Notes: a model not told the origin generated them from the letters alone. A stretch of DNA of 64,000 nucleotides from Clostridiales bacterium VE202-21 (GCA_000509105.1 BAIF02000087.1:1-64000), one strand, 5' to 3'; positions 1 through 8,551 are shown, counted from the first letter of the stretch. Made by a program: numbers and translations.

Positions 1-94
1 TCCGGGAGGAGAAAAAAGGATCACAAGATAACCGAATGGATCCATAAATTCCGGCTATTGTGATTCCTTTACGCAGCTGAGGGAGCGTGAAATA

Positions 95-970
95 ATGTCT
101 AGAATATATAGCAGGCAGACCTGGGATGAATGGTATTTGTGTGCAAAAAATTATTTTGAAGAATATGGTGATCTGCTGGTCCCTTACAATTACATAACAG
201 CAGACGGTTACAGGCTGGGGCGTTGGATCGAGCGGCAGCGCGCCAGATATAACGGTGTTCTTGCAAATCCGGTTGATTTGGATGAGCAGGCCGCTTTGGA
301 GAAGATCGGAATGGTATGGAAGCTGGAGAACAGATTGGCGTGGGATGAATGGATTTTTATTGCAGGAGAATATTACAATGAATATGGAAACCTGGAGGTC
401 CATAAAGATTATATGGCCCATGGATACAGGCTCGGAAACTGGATCAGAGAACAGCGTAAAAAGCGGAAATCCGGAAAACTGACGGAAAAACAAATCAGGG
501 ATTTAGACCGGTACGGTATGATCTGGAGCTGTTATGAAAGAAGAGACTGGAATGACTGGTATGCCCTGGCTGCAGAGTATTTTCAGCAAAACGGGAACCT
601 GCTGGTTCCTTTGACCTATAAGACAAAGAGAGGGGAACGGCTTGGATTATGGGTTTTCGTTCAGCGGGAACGCTATAATGGCAATGGAGAGCGAAAGCCT
701 CTTAACATGGCACAGATTCAGGCTCTGGACCGGCTTTCTATGATATGGAAACTGGACAATGTCCGGGCCGAAAAATGGGATGCCATGTATCAGTGGGTTA
801 GTGACTATAAGAGAGAAAATGACCGGCTTCCATTGCGAAGAGACCTCAAAGCACCGGACGGGCGGAGCATGGGAAATTGGATTTCCGTGCAAAGAACAGC
901 CCTGAGAAAGGGGAAGATCCCTGCGGCGAAAGCAAAACGGCTGGAAGCTCTGGAAATCTATCCGCTATAA
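95..970 (+). CDS. Helicase-associated (HA) domain repeat protein
   Basis: The 291-residue protein is four tandem copies of about 70 residues, starting near residues 8, 80, 147 and 225. Each follows the plan W-x2-W/M-x6-Y/F-x4-G-x-L-x-V, then LG-x-W-x3-QR, then a basic stretch, then L-x3-GM-x-W. This is the helicase-associated domain pattern (Pfam HA family), usually found as repeats at the C-terminus of large helicases and thought to bind nucleic acid. No helicase motor is present here. An in-frame TAA at 29-31 closes the frame upstream and GAGGGAG at 79-85 is a fair ribosome site for the ATG at 95, so this looks like a complete short protein. Role unknown. Repeat four is the most divergent and ends the protein abruptly. 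Bases 1-94 hold no gene I can assign. Confidence 0.75.
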   Translation: MSRIYSRQTWDEWYLCAKNYFEEYGDLLVPYNYITADGYRLGRWIERQRARYNGVLANPVDLDEQAALEKIGMVWKLENRLAWDEWIFIAGEYYNEYGNLEVHKDYMAHGYRLGNWIREQRKKRKSGKLTEKQIRDLDRYGMIWSCYERRDWNDWYALAAEYFQQNGNLLVPLTYKTKRGERLGLWVFVQRERYNGNGERKPLNMAQIQALDRLSMIWKLDNVRAEKWDAMYQWVSDYKRENDRLPLRRDLKAPDGRSMGNWISVQRTALRKGKIPAAKAKRLEALEIYPL

Positions 971-984
971 CTAGGTTTATACGA

Positions 985-1020
985 AAAAAGCCAGAAAGGT
1001 TATCAGCTTCCTGGCTTTTT
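985..1020 (+). terminator. Rho-independent terminator after the HA-repeat gene
   Basis: AAAAAGCCAG (985-994) pairs with CTGGCTTTTT (1011-1020). The A-rich left arm and T-rich right arm make it able to stop transcription from both sides, which suits the convergent oxidoreductase gene. Confidence 0.85.
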
Positions 1021-1049
1021 GAGCGTTTATGTATTTTAGTGTCCGTTTT

Positions 1050-2213
1050 CTAAAACATCCTATCTTCCAAAACGGCTGGCCGTTCGCATTCCGACAGAAC
1101 CTCCTCAAACCGGCCGCTCTCGCTGCTCGCTATCATCTGGCTGATGACATCAAGCACATGATATGCCATCTCCTTATTAGCCCGGTTTGGCCGCCCCTCA
1201 ATGATTGCTGATGCCATCTCTGCCGGACCGATTCCTCTGCTATTTTCCGAAAATGCATCCGTATAATGAACGGCTTTTTTCGTTGTCGCCTCCCACTGTT
1301 TGCTGTCACTGGCCATAAGAATCACTTCCCCGCCAAATTGATTCGGATCAGAAAGCTTTAGAATACCCTCTGTTCCATATATCATAAATTCCGCCTGATC
1401 CTGCAAAATGCTGTCGCCGTTCAATACAAATGTACCAAATACACCATTCTTTAACTCCATAGCTGCAGCAGCCTGGCTTTCGTTGCGGTATTCATACTCC
1501 CGCCCATAGCCCGGTGTTCCCGGACTCGTATTCTTTCTTTTTTCATTCTTGTTCCGTACAATCGCAGATACCCGCTTAACCGGACCTAAAAGGCTCACCA
1601 GAGCGGTCAGATAATAAACCCCGTAATCATAGCAGATTCCACCGCCCGGCATACACAGAAACGTTGCGAAACTCGCTATGATATCGATATTGCGGTTGGC
1701 ATGGATTTGAAAGGAAGTTACCTCGCCGATTACACCTTCATCAATTGCCCGCCTGGCATTCTGCAGTGCGGCTCCGAGGAATGTATCCGGCGCAGAACCG
1801 AGATACAGGCCTTTCTCTTTCGATAATTGTATCAGTTCCTTAGCCTCCTCCAGGCCAACGGTCATTGTTTTTTCCGTATACACATGCTTTCCGTTAAGCA
1901 GAGCCTGCCGGATTAATTCATAGTGGGTCGGCGCAGGCGTCAGCACGACTACCATATCAATTGTTACATCCTGTAGTATCTCATCATAGCTGCAGGCCCG
2001 AATTCCATACTGAGCCGCCTTTTTTTGAGCTGACTCCAAATGTCTTGACGTGCAGGCTGTGACCTCCAGGTTCGGGAACCGATGAATCATATTGGTCAGG
2101 TAAATATCGCTGATAGCACCGCAGCCTACCACAGCGGTCCGGATTTTTTTGCTGTTATTTGTTGCATAATTGTGGTTTGTTTTTTCGTTTGTTAAAAAAT
2201 TCATTGTCCGCAT
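1050..2213 (-). CDS. Gfo/Idh/MocA family NAD(P)-dependent oxidoreductase
   Basis: A 387-residue protein with a Rossmann nucleotide site (VVGCGAISDIY near residues 28-38) and the family's EKP-like motif written as EKTMTV near residue 118. The C-terminal half has the alpha/beta domain typical of inositol- and glucose-fructose-type dehydrogenases. Such enzymes oxidise or reduce cyclic sugars, inositols or their derivatives in the cytoplasm, and the substrate cannot be told from sequence. The EKP proline is a threonine here, a minor departure from the usual cofactor-site motif. GAAAGGAAA precedes the ATG at 2213, but the spacing is tight, so the second ATG at 2204 could be the true start. The gene stands alone between a terminator and its own upstream region. 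Confidence 0.85.
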   Translation of the reverse strand: MRTMNFLTNEKTNHNYATNNSKKIRTAVVGCGAISDIYLTNMIHRFPNLEVTACTSRHLESAQKKAAQYGIRACSYDEILQDVTIDMVVVLTPAPTHYELIRQALLNGKHVYTEKTMTVGLEEAKELIQLSKEKGLYLGSAPDTFLGAALQNARRAIDEGVIGEVTSFQIHANRNIDIIASFATFLCMPGGGICYDYGVYYLTALVSLLGPVKRVSAIVRNKNEKRKNTSPGTPGYGREYEYRNESQAAAAMELKNGVFGTFVLNGDSILQDQAEFMIYGTEGILKLSDPNQFGGEVILMASDSKQWEATTKKAVHYTDAFSENSRGIGPAEMASAIIEGRPNRANKEMAYHVLDVISQMIASSESGRFEEVLSECERPAVLEDRMF

Positions 2214-2256
2214 TTTCCTTTCTTCTCAAGAATCATTCACAGGCTATAAACAGCAG

Positions 2257-2278
2257 GTTACTTATTTTACGATCTACT
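2257..2278 (-). repeat. Solo copy of a palindrome arm
   Basis: Read on the minus strand, these 22 bases match 55938-55959 (the left arm of a long palindrome) at 21 of 22 positions. No paired second arm is visible here. It lies in the leader of the oxidoreductase gene. Confidence 0.5.
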
Positions 2279-2284
2279 GGCTTT

Positions 2285-2290
2285 ATTATA
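2285..2290 (-). promoter_or_regulatory. Probable -10 box of the Gfo/Idh/MocA gene
   Basis: TATAAT on the minus strand, 72 bases upstream of the start. No good -35 is visible at 17 bases. The rest of the 2214-2541 gap holds the solo repeat arm, a tiny ORF and a promoter for the next gene. Confidence 0.4.
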
Positions 2291-2356
2291 ATGCCTGATG
2301 CGCAGATTTAACAGTATCATTTTGGTTTTTTTGCCGATAACCAGGGGGACAGAGTT

Positions 2357-2461
2357 ATGATAAACTCAGTATTGTTTGTGCTGGGAGCAATGTATTCCAC
2401 GAATGCTAAAAAGGAGAAGGGCGGCATATTTTTTAAAGATTATCCGCACACCGAATTTTAA
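2357..2461 (+). CDS. Possible 34-residue ORF, unknown
   Basis: ATG at 2357 is preceded by GGGGGA at good distance, and the frame runs 34 codons to TAA. The N-terminus is hydrophobic (MINSVLFVLGAMY) and the C-terminus polar. I do not recognise it. It could be chance or the relic of a longer gene. Confidence 0.2.
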   Translation: MINSVLFVLGAMYSTNAKKEKGGIFFKDYPHTEF

Positions 2462-2483
2462 CCGATATTGCATAAGATTCGGT

Positions 2484-2511
2484 TTGCAATTCCCCGTAAA
2501 TGTTGTAAAAT
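2484..2511 (+). promoter_or_regulatory. Candidate sigma-A promoter before the Uma2 remnant and tag
   Basis: TTGCAA at 2484-2489 and TAAAAT at 2506-2511, separated by 16 bases, lie 37 bases ahead of the next start codon. Confidence 0.45.
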
Positions 2512-2547
2512 ATAACCATAAACGGATGCTGCGGAGGAGGAATGGTT

Positions 2548-2793
2548 ATGACCATTCAGGAGATGAAGCAGAAGAAGAAAGAGAAAGGTTATACGTATGC
2601 ACAGATTGAAGACGCCGGAGTTCGGGAATACTGGCTGGTAGATCCGAATCAGAAAGCGGTGCTGGTGTACTTTTTTGAAGACGAAGCCTGCCCGATTATT
2701 TATCCGATTGATGCGGACATACCGGTTCATATTTTTGACAGGAAACTGGTTTTGAAGATGTGCCGTATTGCAAAGTGGGCTGAACAAGAATAA
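2548..2793 (+). pseudogene. Uma2/DUF820-type protein with internal deletion
   Basis: The first ~20 residues (MTIQEMKQKKKEKGYTYAQI) look like the start of the HTH-bearing Uma2 proteins common in Lachnospiraceae. The next ~58 (AGVREYWLVDP and onward) look like the very C-terminus of a Uma2/DUF820 PD-(D/E)XK-fold protein. Everything between, including the usual catalytic core, is absent, so the 81-residue frame reads as a clean in-frame fusion of the two ends. GGAGGAGG at 2533-2540 favours the ATG at 2548 over that at 2542. It may still be translated but should not be an active nuclease. The family assignment is from memory of the motif, not a search. Confidence 0.6.
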
Positions 2794-2818
2794 TGCGGCG
2801 GAGAAGGAGGAATACAAT

Positions 2819-3373
2819 ATGGAGAAGAAGCGCTGCTTCTGGGTGGATTTATCTTCACCTGTTTATATAGAATACCATGATAAAGAATGGGGCATACCGG
2901 TGTACGACGATGAGAAGCTCTACGAGATGTTTTTATTGGAAACATTTCAGGCAGGGCTTTCATGGATCACCATTTTAAAGAAAAGGGAATTTTTCAGGGT
3001 GGCTTTTGATGGCTTTGACGTAAAAAAGATTGCAGCTTATGGAACAGAAAAAGTGGAGGACCTGATGCAGAACCCACAGATTATAAGGAACCGGGGAAAG
3101 ATAACAGCGGCGGTTCAAAATGCAGCAATTTTTATGGACATACAGAAGGAATACGGATCTTTTTCCAGATATCTGTGGGGATTTACGGATGGCAAGATCA
3201 TCATAAATCAGGCAGATACAATTCCTGTAAAGACAGAACTATCAGACCGTATATCAAAGGATTTGAAGAATAGAGGCATGCGGTACGTGGGTTCTGTAAC
3301 CATATATTCGTACTTACAGGCCGTGGGTGTGGTGAATGACCATGATAAAAACTGCTTTTGTAAAAATGGATAA
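2819..3373 (+). CDS. tag: DNA-3-methyladenine glycosylase I
   Basis: 184 residues, close to E. coli TAG (187). It removes 3-methyladenine from alkylated DNA as the first step of base excision repair. The N-terminal RCFW, YHDKEWG and ETFQAGLSWITILKKR motifs and the C-terminal VNDH-x3-C are all present. Zinc ligands map to C6, H20, H175 and C179, and the catalytic acid is E41 in LLETFQAG. The start at 2819 follows GGAGG at about 10 bases; a longer in-frame start at 2768 would overlap the Uma2 remnant and is less likely. The C-terminus ends shortly after the last zinc ligand. Confidence 0.92.
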   Translation: MEKKRCFWVDLSSPVYIEYHDKEWGIPVYDDEKLYEMFLLETFQAGLSWITILKKREFFRVAFDGFDVKKIAAYGTEKVEDLMQNPQIIRNRGKITAAVQNAAIFMDIQKEYGSFSRYLWGFTDGKIIINQADTIPVKTELSDRISKDLKNRGMRYVGSVTIYSYLQAVGVVNDHDKNCFCKNG

Positions 3374-3416
3374 CTGAATGATCTTTCAATTGCTTAGTAA
3401 CATTTGGAAGATAACA

Positions 3417-3450
3417 CAATAAGGCGTTTCGAGTCCTTATTGCAATTTTT
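3417..3450 (+). terminator. Terminator after tag
   Basis: CAATAAGG (3417-3424) pairs with CCTTATTG (3435-3442), followed by CAATTTTT. Confidence 0.75.
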
Positions 3451-3521
3451 GACAATATAGTGCTCTGATTTTTGCAGATACTAAATATGCAACACTAGTA
3501 TTTACAAGAAAGGAGATAATT

Positions 3522-3977
3522 ATGTCAGAAACACAGCTTGCAATTGCAACCATCCCTATGCAGCAATGGGGAGAATTATATGATGACAAAGATGCATTGG
3601 ATATTGGTACCATTTTTAAAGATTTGAACAAACCGTTTTTTGCGGCAAGTATCGTGATGGATCACCATACTTCTGATTCCGAAAAGCCGGAAGAAAAGAA
3701 GTCAGATGAGCAGATCAAAAGAGAGGACATGATGAGAAAGATTGCCCAGGTCAGCTTTGTATTAGATGACCTGACGCTTTATTTGGACACTCACGAAGAG
3801 CAGGAGGAAGCAAAAGAACTATATCAAGAAAAACTAAAGGAACGGGAAATGCTCCTGAAGGAATATGCATCCGCATTTAATCCGCTGACGCGCTGCCAGA
3901 TCGCAGACTGCGGCAGCCATGATGACAGATTCTGCTGGCAAAAGGGACCGATGCCGTGGGAAGGAGCGTGTGTATAA
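3522..3977 (+). CDS. Spore coat protein, CotJA-CotJB fusion
   Basis: 151 residues in one uninterrupted frame. Residues ~1-45 match the CotJA plan (QWGELYDDKDALDIGTIFKDL-x-PF). Residues ~65-151 match CotJB (FVLDDLTLYLDTH, then YASAFNPLT, ending PMPWEGACV). A lysine/glutamate-rich linker joins them. In Bacillus and most clostridia these are two adjacent genes of the cotJ operon, whose products go to the inner spore coat. Here they are one polypeptide. AAAGGAG sits 6-8 bases before the ATG. The stop codon at 3975-3977 abuts the ATG of cotJC, so the two are translationally coupled. No clear sporulation-sigma promoter was found in the 150 bases upstream. Confidence 0.85.
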   Translation: MSETQLAIATIPMQQWGELYDDKDALDIGTIFKDLNKPFFAASIVMDHHTSDSEKPEEKKSDEQIKREDMMRKIAQVSFVLDDLTLYLDTHEEQEEAKELYQEKLKEREMLLKEYASAFNPLTRCQIADCGSHDDRFCWQKGPMPWEGACV

Positions 3978-4595
3978 ATGTGGTATTATGAGAAGAGATT
4001 ACAATTTCCGGTTAAAATTACAAAAACCTGCCCCAAAACTGCACAGATGATTATCAGCCAGTATGGCGGGCCGGACGGCGAACTTTCCGCGTCCATGCGT
4101 TATCTTGCACAGAGATACACCATGCCTGTGAAGTCAGTCGGCGGCCTCTTGACAGATATCGGTACGGAGGAGCTTGCTCATATGGAGATTATCTGCTCCA
4201 TGGTGTACCAGCTTACAAAGAACCTGACAATTGAAGAAGCAAAAACGGCAGGATTTGATGCTTACTATATTGACCACACTACCGCACTATGGCCGCAGGC
4301 TGCATCTGCAGTACCTTTTACGGCGCTTGAATTCCAGTCCAAAGGGGATGCCATTGCTGACTTAACGGAAGACCTTGCTGCGGAACAGAAGGCGCGTACG
4401 GTTTATGACAACCTGCTAAGGATGATCCCGGATGCAGAGATCAGGGAACCGCTTAAGTTCCTGAGAAGCAGGGAGATCGTTCATTTCCAGAGATTCGGAG
4501 AAGCACTGGAAAAGACAAAAGAGCAGTTAGACAGTAAGAATTTCTACTACTTTAATCCGGAGTTTGATAAAGAAATGTTTCATGGAGAATTGTAG
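3978..4595 (+). CDS. cotJC: Manganese catalase-like spore coat protein CotJC
   Basis: 205 residues of the dimanganese catalase/ferritin-like fold. Likely metal ligands are the glutamates and histidines in ELSASMRYLAQ, EELAHMEII, LAAEQKAR and REIVHFQRF. CotJC is packed into the spore coat and may break down peroxide. The ribosome site AAGGAGCG lies inside the end of the preceding gene and there is no space between stop and start. Length is normal for the family. With the fused CotJA/CotJB gene upstream it forms a complete cotJ locus, good evidence that the organism or a recent ancestor sporulates. Confidence 0.92.
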   Translation: MWYYEKRLQFPVKITKTCPKTAQMIISQYGGPDGELSASMRYLAQRYTMPVKSVGGLLTDIGTEELAHMEIICSMVYQLTKNLTIEEAKTAGFDAYYIDHTTALWPQAASAVPFTALEFQSKGDAIADLTEDLAAEQKARTVYDNLLRMIPDAEIREPLKFLRSREIVHFQRFGEALEKTKEQLDSKNFYYFNPEFDKEMFHGEL

Positions 4596-4676
4596 AATTT
4601 AAATGGAAGTATGATTTGATGACTTGATAAGCATTGAATAGGATTATAAACGAGTTTAGTTTAATGATCTGATTTA

Positions 4677-4727
4677 AAAACCTAAAGACCACATGGATAT
4701 AAACAAATGCGGCCTTTAGGTTTTTTA
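4677..4727 (+). terminator. Terminator of the cotJ operon
   Basis: AAAACCTAAAG pairs with CTTTAGGTTTT, followed by T residues, with a loop of about 28 bases. Confidence 0.75.
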
Positions 4728-4738
4728 GTTACTATCCA

Positions 4739-4909
4739 CTACATCCAAAGACACTGCTGCATCTCACTTTTCAGAAATAACTTGCTCTTAACATCCACTT
4801 TTACTGGATGCAGCTAATCCCGCTTTACCAGATCCTCTATGCTCTGCCTCGAACACTCTAGTAATTCGGAAGCTTGTGTTGTATTTACTGTTCGTGAAGA
4901 AATAGAGCT
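4739..4909 (-). pseudogene. Decayed excisionase/HTH-type DNA-binding gene
   Basis: On the minus strand one frame reads SELLECSRQSIEDLVKRD, then an in-frame TAG (4814-4816), then LHPVKVDVKSKLFLKSEM and a stop. The wording resembles small MerR/excisionase-like helix-turn-helix proteins (leucine-cysteine-serine-arginine-glutamine recognition helix, then LHPV and FLKSE). No start codon is visible and an upstream TGA (4910-4912) closes the frame, so it is a fossil. It fills most of the 4596-4984 gap. Confidence 0.4.
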
Positions 4910-4984
4910 TCAATTCGCAGTCAACTGCGGAATAAGGTACGCCTCAAAGGGGCATATTAACCGCAGATGGGAGGGCAAATATAT

Positions 4985-6976
4985 ATGAATCATTTAAAAA
5001 ACGAAAAATCCCCATATCTATTACAGCATGCCGAAAATCCGGTGAACTGGTATCCCTGGGGCAAAGAAGCGTTTGAAAAAGCAAAAGCAGAGGATCGTCC
5101 TGTTTTTTTAAGCATTGGATATTCTACTTGCCACTGGTGCCATGTTATGGCACATGAATCTTTTGAAGACGATCAGGTTGCTGAATTGTTAAACAATCAT
5201 TATGTCTGCATCAAAGTTGACAGGGAAGAGCGTCCCGACATAGATTCGGTATATATGGCGGCCTGCCAGGCAGTAACTGGAGCGGGGGGATGGCCTCTTA
5301 CGGCGATTCTGGCGCCTGACCAAAAGCCGTTCTTTCTGGGAACTTATTTCCCAAAATATCCGCGCTACGGGCATCCCGGGCTCATTGAACTGCTGCAGAA
5401 AATCAGCCGGCTCTGGAGAGAAGACCGGGAGCGGCTTTTGGAGACCGGGCAGCAGATCACAGATTTTATCGCAATTTCAGACCACGAGGAAGGGAGCGCT
5501 CCGGACAAAAGGATTCTAAAAAAAGCGGTAGACCTATATAGACAGCAGTTTGACAGACTGTGGGGCGGCTTTGGTAATGCGCCTAAATTTCCGGCTCCCC
5601 ATAACCTGCTCTTCCTTTTGCATTATGGCAGTTTAGAGAACGATAGAATGACTATGGAAATGGCAGAACACACACTGAAAGCAATGGCGTGCGGCGGTAT
5701 GAATGACCAGATTGGCGGAGGGTTTTCAAGGTATTCTACAGATGAAAAATGGCTGGTGCCTCATTTTGAAAAAATGCTCTATGACAATGCCCTCCTTGCG
5801 ATTGCATATCTGGATGCCTTCCATATAACGAAGAAAAGGGATTACGGTGATACTGCCGGAAGAACTCTGGATTATGTATTAAAGGAGCTGACCGGACCGG
5901 AAGGGCAGTTTTACTGCGGGCAGGATGCAGACAGTGAGGGGATCGAAGGAAAATATTACTTTTTCACTCCGGATGAGGTTCTGGAAGTTTTAGGCAGTGA
6001 GGACGGAGAGGAATTCTGCCGCATCTATGACATTACTGCCAGCGGGAATTTTGAAGGAAGCAGTATCCCAAATCTGATCGGGCAGAAGGGAAGTGCGTGG
6101 CCTGCAGATGACATACGGCTGAAAAAACTTTATGATTACCGGAAAAACCGCACGACACTGCACAGGGACGACAAAGTAATTCTGTCCTGGAACAGTTGGA
6201 TGATGATCGCAATGGCAAAAGCCGCGCAGTTACTGGATGATGCCCGTTTCCAAAATGCCGCCGAGGATACGTACCGGTTTATCCAGGAATCTATGACAGA
6301 CAGCAGCAGAAGACTTTATCACCGATGGAGAGAGGGGGAGGCCGTTATAGCAGGGCAGCTGGATGACTATGCGGTCTATGGACTGGCGCTTCTGGAGCTG
6401 TACCGTATAACCTATGAACCAATATACCTGGAAGATGCAGAATTCTTTGCTCGCCAAATGACAGAATTGTTTGAAGACAAAGAGAATGGCGGATATTTTC
6501 TGACCGCATCGGATGCGGAAACTTTGATAACCCGTCCAAAAGAAACTTATGATGGCGCGATCCCTTCCGGTAATTCGTCGGCGGCAGTATTATTGAGCCA
6601 GTTGGCGCAGTATACTTGCAATTCATTTTGGCAGGAAGCTCTGGAACGGCAGGCAAATTTTCTTACCGGTACTGCAAAAGTATATCCTTCCGGACACAGC
6701 TTTGGACTGCAGGCTCTTTTGCGGATCCTTTATCCGTCACAGGAACTTATCTGCACCGCATCGGATGACAGAGTGCCGGAGACATTAAAAGAACACTTAT
6801 TGAAAGTACCTGTATTTAACCGCTCGGTAATTCTCAAGACCAGCAATAACCAGGCTGAATTAGAGAAAATAATACCATATGTAAAAGAATATCCTATACC
6901 TGATGAGGGCGCCATGTATTATCTGTGCCAGAACGGAAGGTGCAGGGCTCCTGTAAGGGAGTTAGAGAAGCTTTGA
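4985..6976 (+). CDS. Thioredoxin domain-containing protein, YyaL/DUF255 family
   Basis: 663 residues. The N-terminal DUF255 thioredoxin-like domain contains C49-H-W-C52 in STCHWCHVM and the family hallmark [20 protein letters not shown]. The rest is an (alpha/alpha)6-type region like N-acylglucosamine 2-epimerases ([35 protein letters not shown]). The family is widespread (human SPATA20, Bacillus YyaL) and its biochemical role is unsettled. GGGAGG at 4969-4974 supports the ATG at 4985 rather than the one at 4967. Length is full for the family. Confidence 0.88.
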   Translation: MNHLKNEKSPYLLQHAENPVNWYPWGKEAFEKAKAEDRPVFLSIGYSTCHWCHVMAHESFEDDQVAELLNNHYVCIKVDREERPDIDSVYMAACQAVTGAGGWPLTAILAPDQKPFFLGTYFPKYPRYGHPGLIELLQKISRLWREDRERLLETGQQITDFIAISDHEEGSAPDKRILKKAVDLYRQQFDRLWGGFGNAPKFPAPHNLLFLLHYGSLENDRMTMEMAEHTLKAMACGGMNDQIGGGFSRYSTDEKWLVPHFEKMLYDNALLAIAYLDAFHITKKRDYGDTAGRTLDYVLKELTGPEGQFYCGQDADSEGIEGKYYFFTPDEVLEVLGSEDGEEFCRIYDITASGNFEGSSIPNLIGQKGSAWPADDIRLKKLYDYRKNRTTLHRDDKVILSWNSWMMIAMAKAAQLLDDARFQNAAEDTYRFIQESMTDSSRRLYHRWREGEAVIAGQLDDYAVYGLALLELYRITYEPIYLEDAEFFARQMTELFEDKENGGYFLTASDAETLITRPKETYDGAIPSGNSSAAVLLSQLAQYTCNSFWQEALERQANFLTGTAKVYPSGHSFGLQALLRILYPSQELICTASDDRVPETLKEHLLKVPVFNRSVILKTSNNQAELEKIIPYVKEYPIPDEGAMYYLCQNGRCRAPVRELEKL

Positions 6977-6999
6977 GCGGCCGAAGGGGGCAAAGGGGC

Positions 7000-7054
7000 G
7001 CGAAAGGAAGGGATAGGCGCAAGCCCCCCAAGCGCGCATATCCCTTCCTTTCGC
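7000..7054. repeat. Long hairpin between genes
   Basis: The 16 bases at 7000-7015 are the exact reverse complement of 7039-7054, and GCGC at 7017-7020 and 7034-7037 extends the stem inside one mismatch. There is no T run, so it is not a standard terminator. It is flanked by GAAGGGGG on the left and GGTGCATCC on the right, the same flanks as the hairpin at 51771-51844, whose stem sequence is different. Confidence 0.7.
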
Positions 7055-7191
7055 TGGGTGCATCCAATCGGTAGGAAAGAGCGTCAACTGGCTGGACTCC
7101 GTAATGGGGCAGCGTATGGATTTGTTTGGGGATACGGTTATGAATAGGTAAGAATTAATCGGCTCTGATTAGCAGGATATGATAGTAAAAT

Positions 7192-7220
7192 TTGGATGAT
7201 TATGCTATTCTTATTATACA
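7192..7220 (+). promoter_or_regulatory. Candidate promoter of the aldo/keto reductase gene
   Basis: TTGGAT (7192-7197) and TATACA (7215-7220) with a 17-base spacer, 40 bases ahead of the start codon. Confidence 0.55.
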
Positions 7221-7260
7221 GCCGCAATGAAAGATGGTGTACAGTATGGAGGAAATGCAT

Positions 7261-8403
7261 ATGATTTATAACGATCTGGGGAAAACAGGAAAGAAAGTAA
7301 GTGCCATAGGACTTGGATGTGAGCATCTTGACGGAAAGACATATGAGCAGGTCAAAGAGGTCATCGATGCTGCAATTGAAAATGGAATCAATCTCTTTGA
7401 TGTGTTTATGCCGGGCCGGGAGGTCCGCGAAAATATTGCAAAGGCTCTTGGAAACCGGCGGGATCAGGTTATGATCCAGGGGCACATCGGATCCACGGAC
7501 ATTCATGAGCAGTATGATGTAAGCCGTGATCTGCCCTCAGTGAAAAAGTATTTTGAGGAGATGCTCGGCATCTTCGGATACATAGATTTTGGGATGATGT
7601 TTTTTATTGACACGGAAAAAGATTACAAGGATGTATTTGAGACGGATTTCGTCGATTATGTACTCCGCCTGAAAGAGCAGGGAGATATCAGGCATATTGG
7701 ATTCAGCTCCCACAATCCGATCACAGCGGCGAAGGTCATCAGCACAGGGGTGCCGGATATGATGATGTTCAGCATCAATCCTGCTTTTGATATGCTGCCG
7801 TCAGAAGAATATATATTCGACCATATAGAAACCGATATGGGAGTCAAGCTTTACCGAGGCCTGGATCCGAAGCGGGCGGAACTTTACCGGATCTGCAGCG
7901 CAAATCAGGTAGGAATAACAGTCATGAAATCCCTGGGCGGCGGAAAGCTGATCTCGGAAGAGCATTCTCCTTTTGCGAAACCATTAACAGTACCTCAGTG
8001 CATCCACTATGCATTATCAAGACCATCGGTCGCAAGTGTCATGGTTGGAGCGCAGACAAGAGAAGAGGTGCAAAGTGCGGTCAGTTATTTTGATCTGGAT
8101 GAAGCAGAAAAGGATTATTCCCAGGTCATTGCGACGATGAAAAATGACTTCAAGGGCAATTGCGTGTACTGCGGCCATTGTCATCCATGTCCGGTAGAAA
8201 TTGATATTGCTGCGGTGAACAAATATCTGGATATCGCCCGCCTTACACCAAATCAGGTGCCTCCTTCTGTCAGGTCACATTATCACAGCCTGCTGCACAG
8301 GGGGGACGAGTGTATTGGATGCAGAAGCTGTGAAGAACGGTGTCCTTTTGGAGTGTCCGTGGTTGAAAATATGAAAGAAGCAAACCGGCTCTTTGGAGCA
8401 TAA
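7261..8403 (+). CDS. Aldo/keto reductase with C-terminal [4Fe-4S] ferredoxin domain
   Basis: 380 residues. Residues 1-~290 form an AKR TIM barrel (LGKTGKKVSAIGLGCEHLDG, FSSHNPITA, SVMVGAQTREEV). The tail carries CVYCGHCHPCPVEI and CIGCRSCEERCPFGV, two cysteine sets that could hold iron-sulfur clusters. This YccK/Fe-S AKR type is common in anaerobes. It presumably passes electrons to a small carbonyl compound, substrate unknown. The usual AKR tetrad is not fully conserved: in the expected tyrosine region the sequence reads DVFMPGRE. GGAGG at 7250 sets the start at 7261. It is transcribed alone and followed by two terminators. Confidence 0.85.
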   Translation: MIYNDLGKTGKKVSAIGLGCEHLDGKTYEQVKEVIDAAIENGINLFDVFMPGREVRENIAKALGNRRDQVMIQGHIGSTDIHEQYDVSRDLPSVKKYFEEMLGIFGYIDFGMMFFIDTEKDYKDVFETDFVDYVLRLKEQGDIRHIGFSSHNPITAAKVISTGVPDMMMFSINPAFDMLPSEEYIFDHIETDMGVKLYRGLDPKRAELYRICSANQVGITVMKSLGGGKLISEEHSPFAKPLTVPQCIHYALSRPSVASVMVGAQTREEVQSAVSYFDLDEAEKDYSQVIATMKNDFKGNCVYCGHCHPCPVEIDIAAVNKYLDIARLTPNQVPPSVRSHYHSLLHRGDECIGCRSCEERCPFGVSVVENMKEANRLFGA

Positions 8404-8411
8404 AGAATCTT

Positions 8412-8451
8412 TTGTAACAGTTCAGACAGGTCTGAACTGTTACAATGTTTT
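8412..8451 (+). terminator. Terminator 1 after the Fe-S aldo/keto reductase
   Basis: The 16 bases at 8412-8427 pair perfectly with 8430-8445 around a 2-base loop, followed by TGTTTTTT. Confidence 0.9.
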
Positions 8452-8467
8452 TTACATAATCAAAAAT

Positions 8468-8507
8468 AAAATGCAGGATATCCTTTTTTAGATATCCTGC
8501 ATTTTTT
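8468..8507. terminator. Terminator 2, bidirectional
   Basis: AAAATGCAGGATATC (8468-8482) pairs with GATATCCTGCATTTT (8491-8505), with T runs on the right and A runs on the left. Having two strong terminators in 100 bases isolates the next operon well. Confidence 0.9.
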
Positions 8508-8522
8508 GAAAATAGGATTGGC

Positions 8523-8551
8523 TTTACGGGAGCATCAGAATTTATTATACT
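8523..8551 (+). promoter_or_regulatory. Candidate promoter of the 8654 two-component operon
   Basis: TTTACG (8523-8528) and TATACT (8546-8551) with a 17-base spacer. Confidence 0.5.

Noticed and set aside
2376..2609. 77-codon plus-strand frame before the Uma2 remnant
   Set aside because: It overlaps the promoter and the better-supported frame, has an Arg-rich random composition and no ribosome site.
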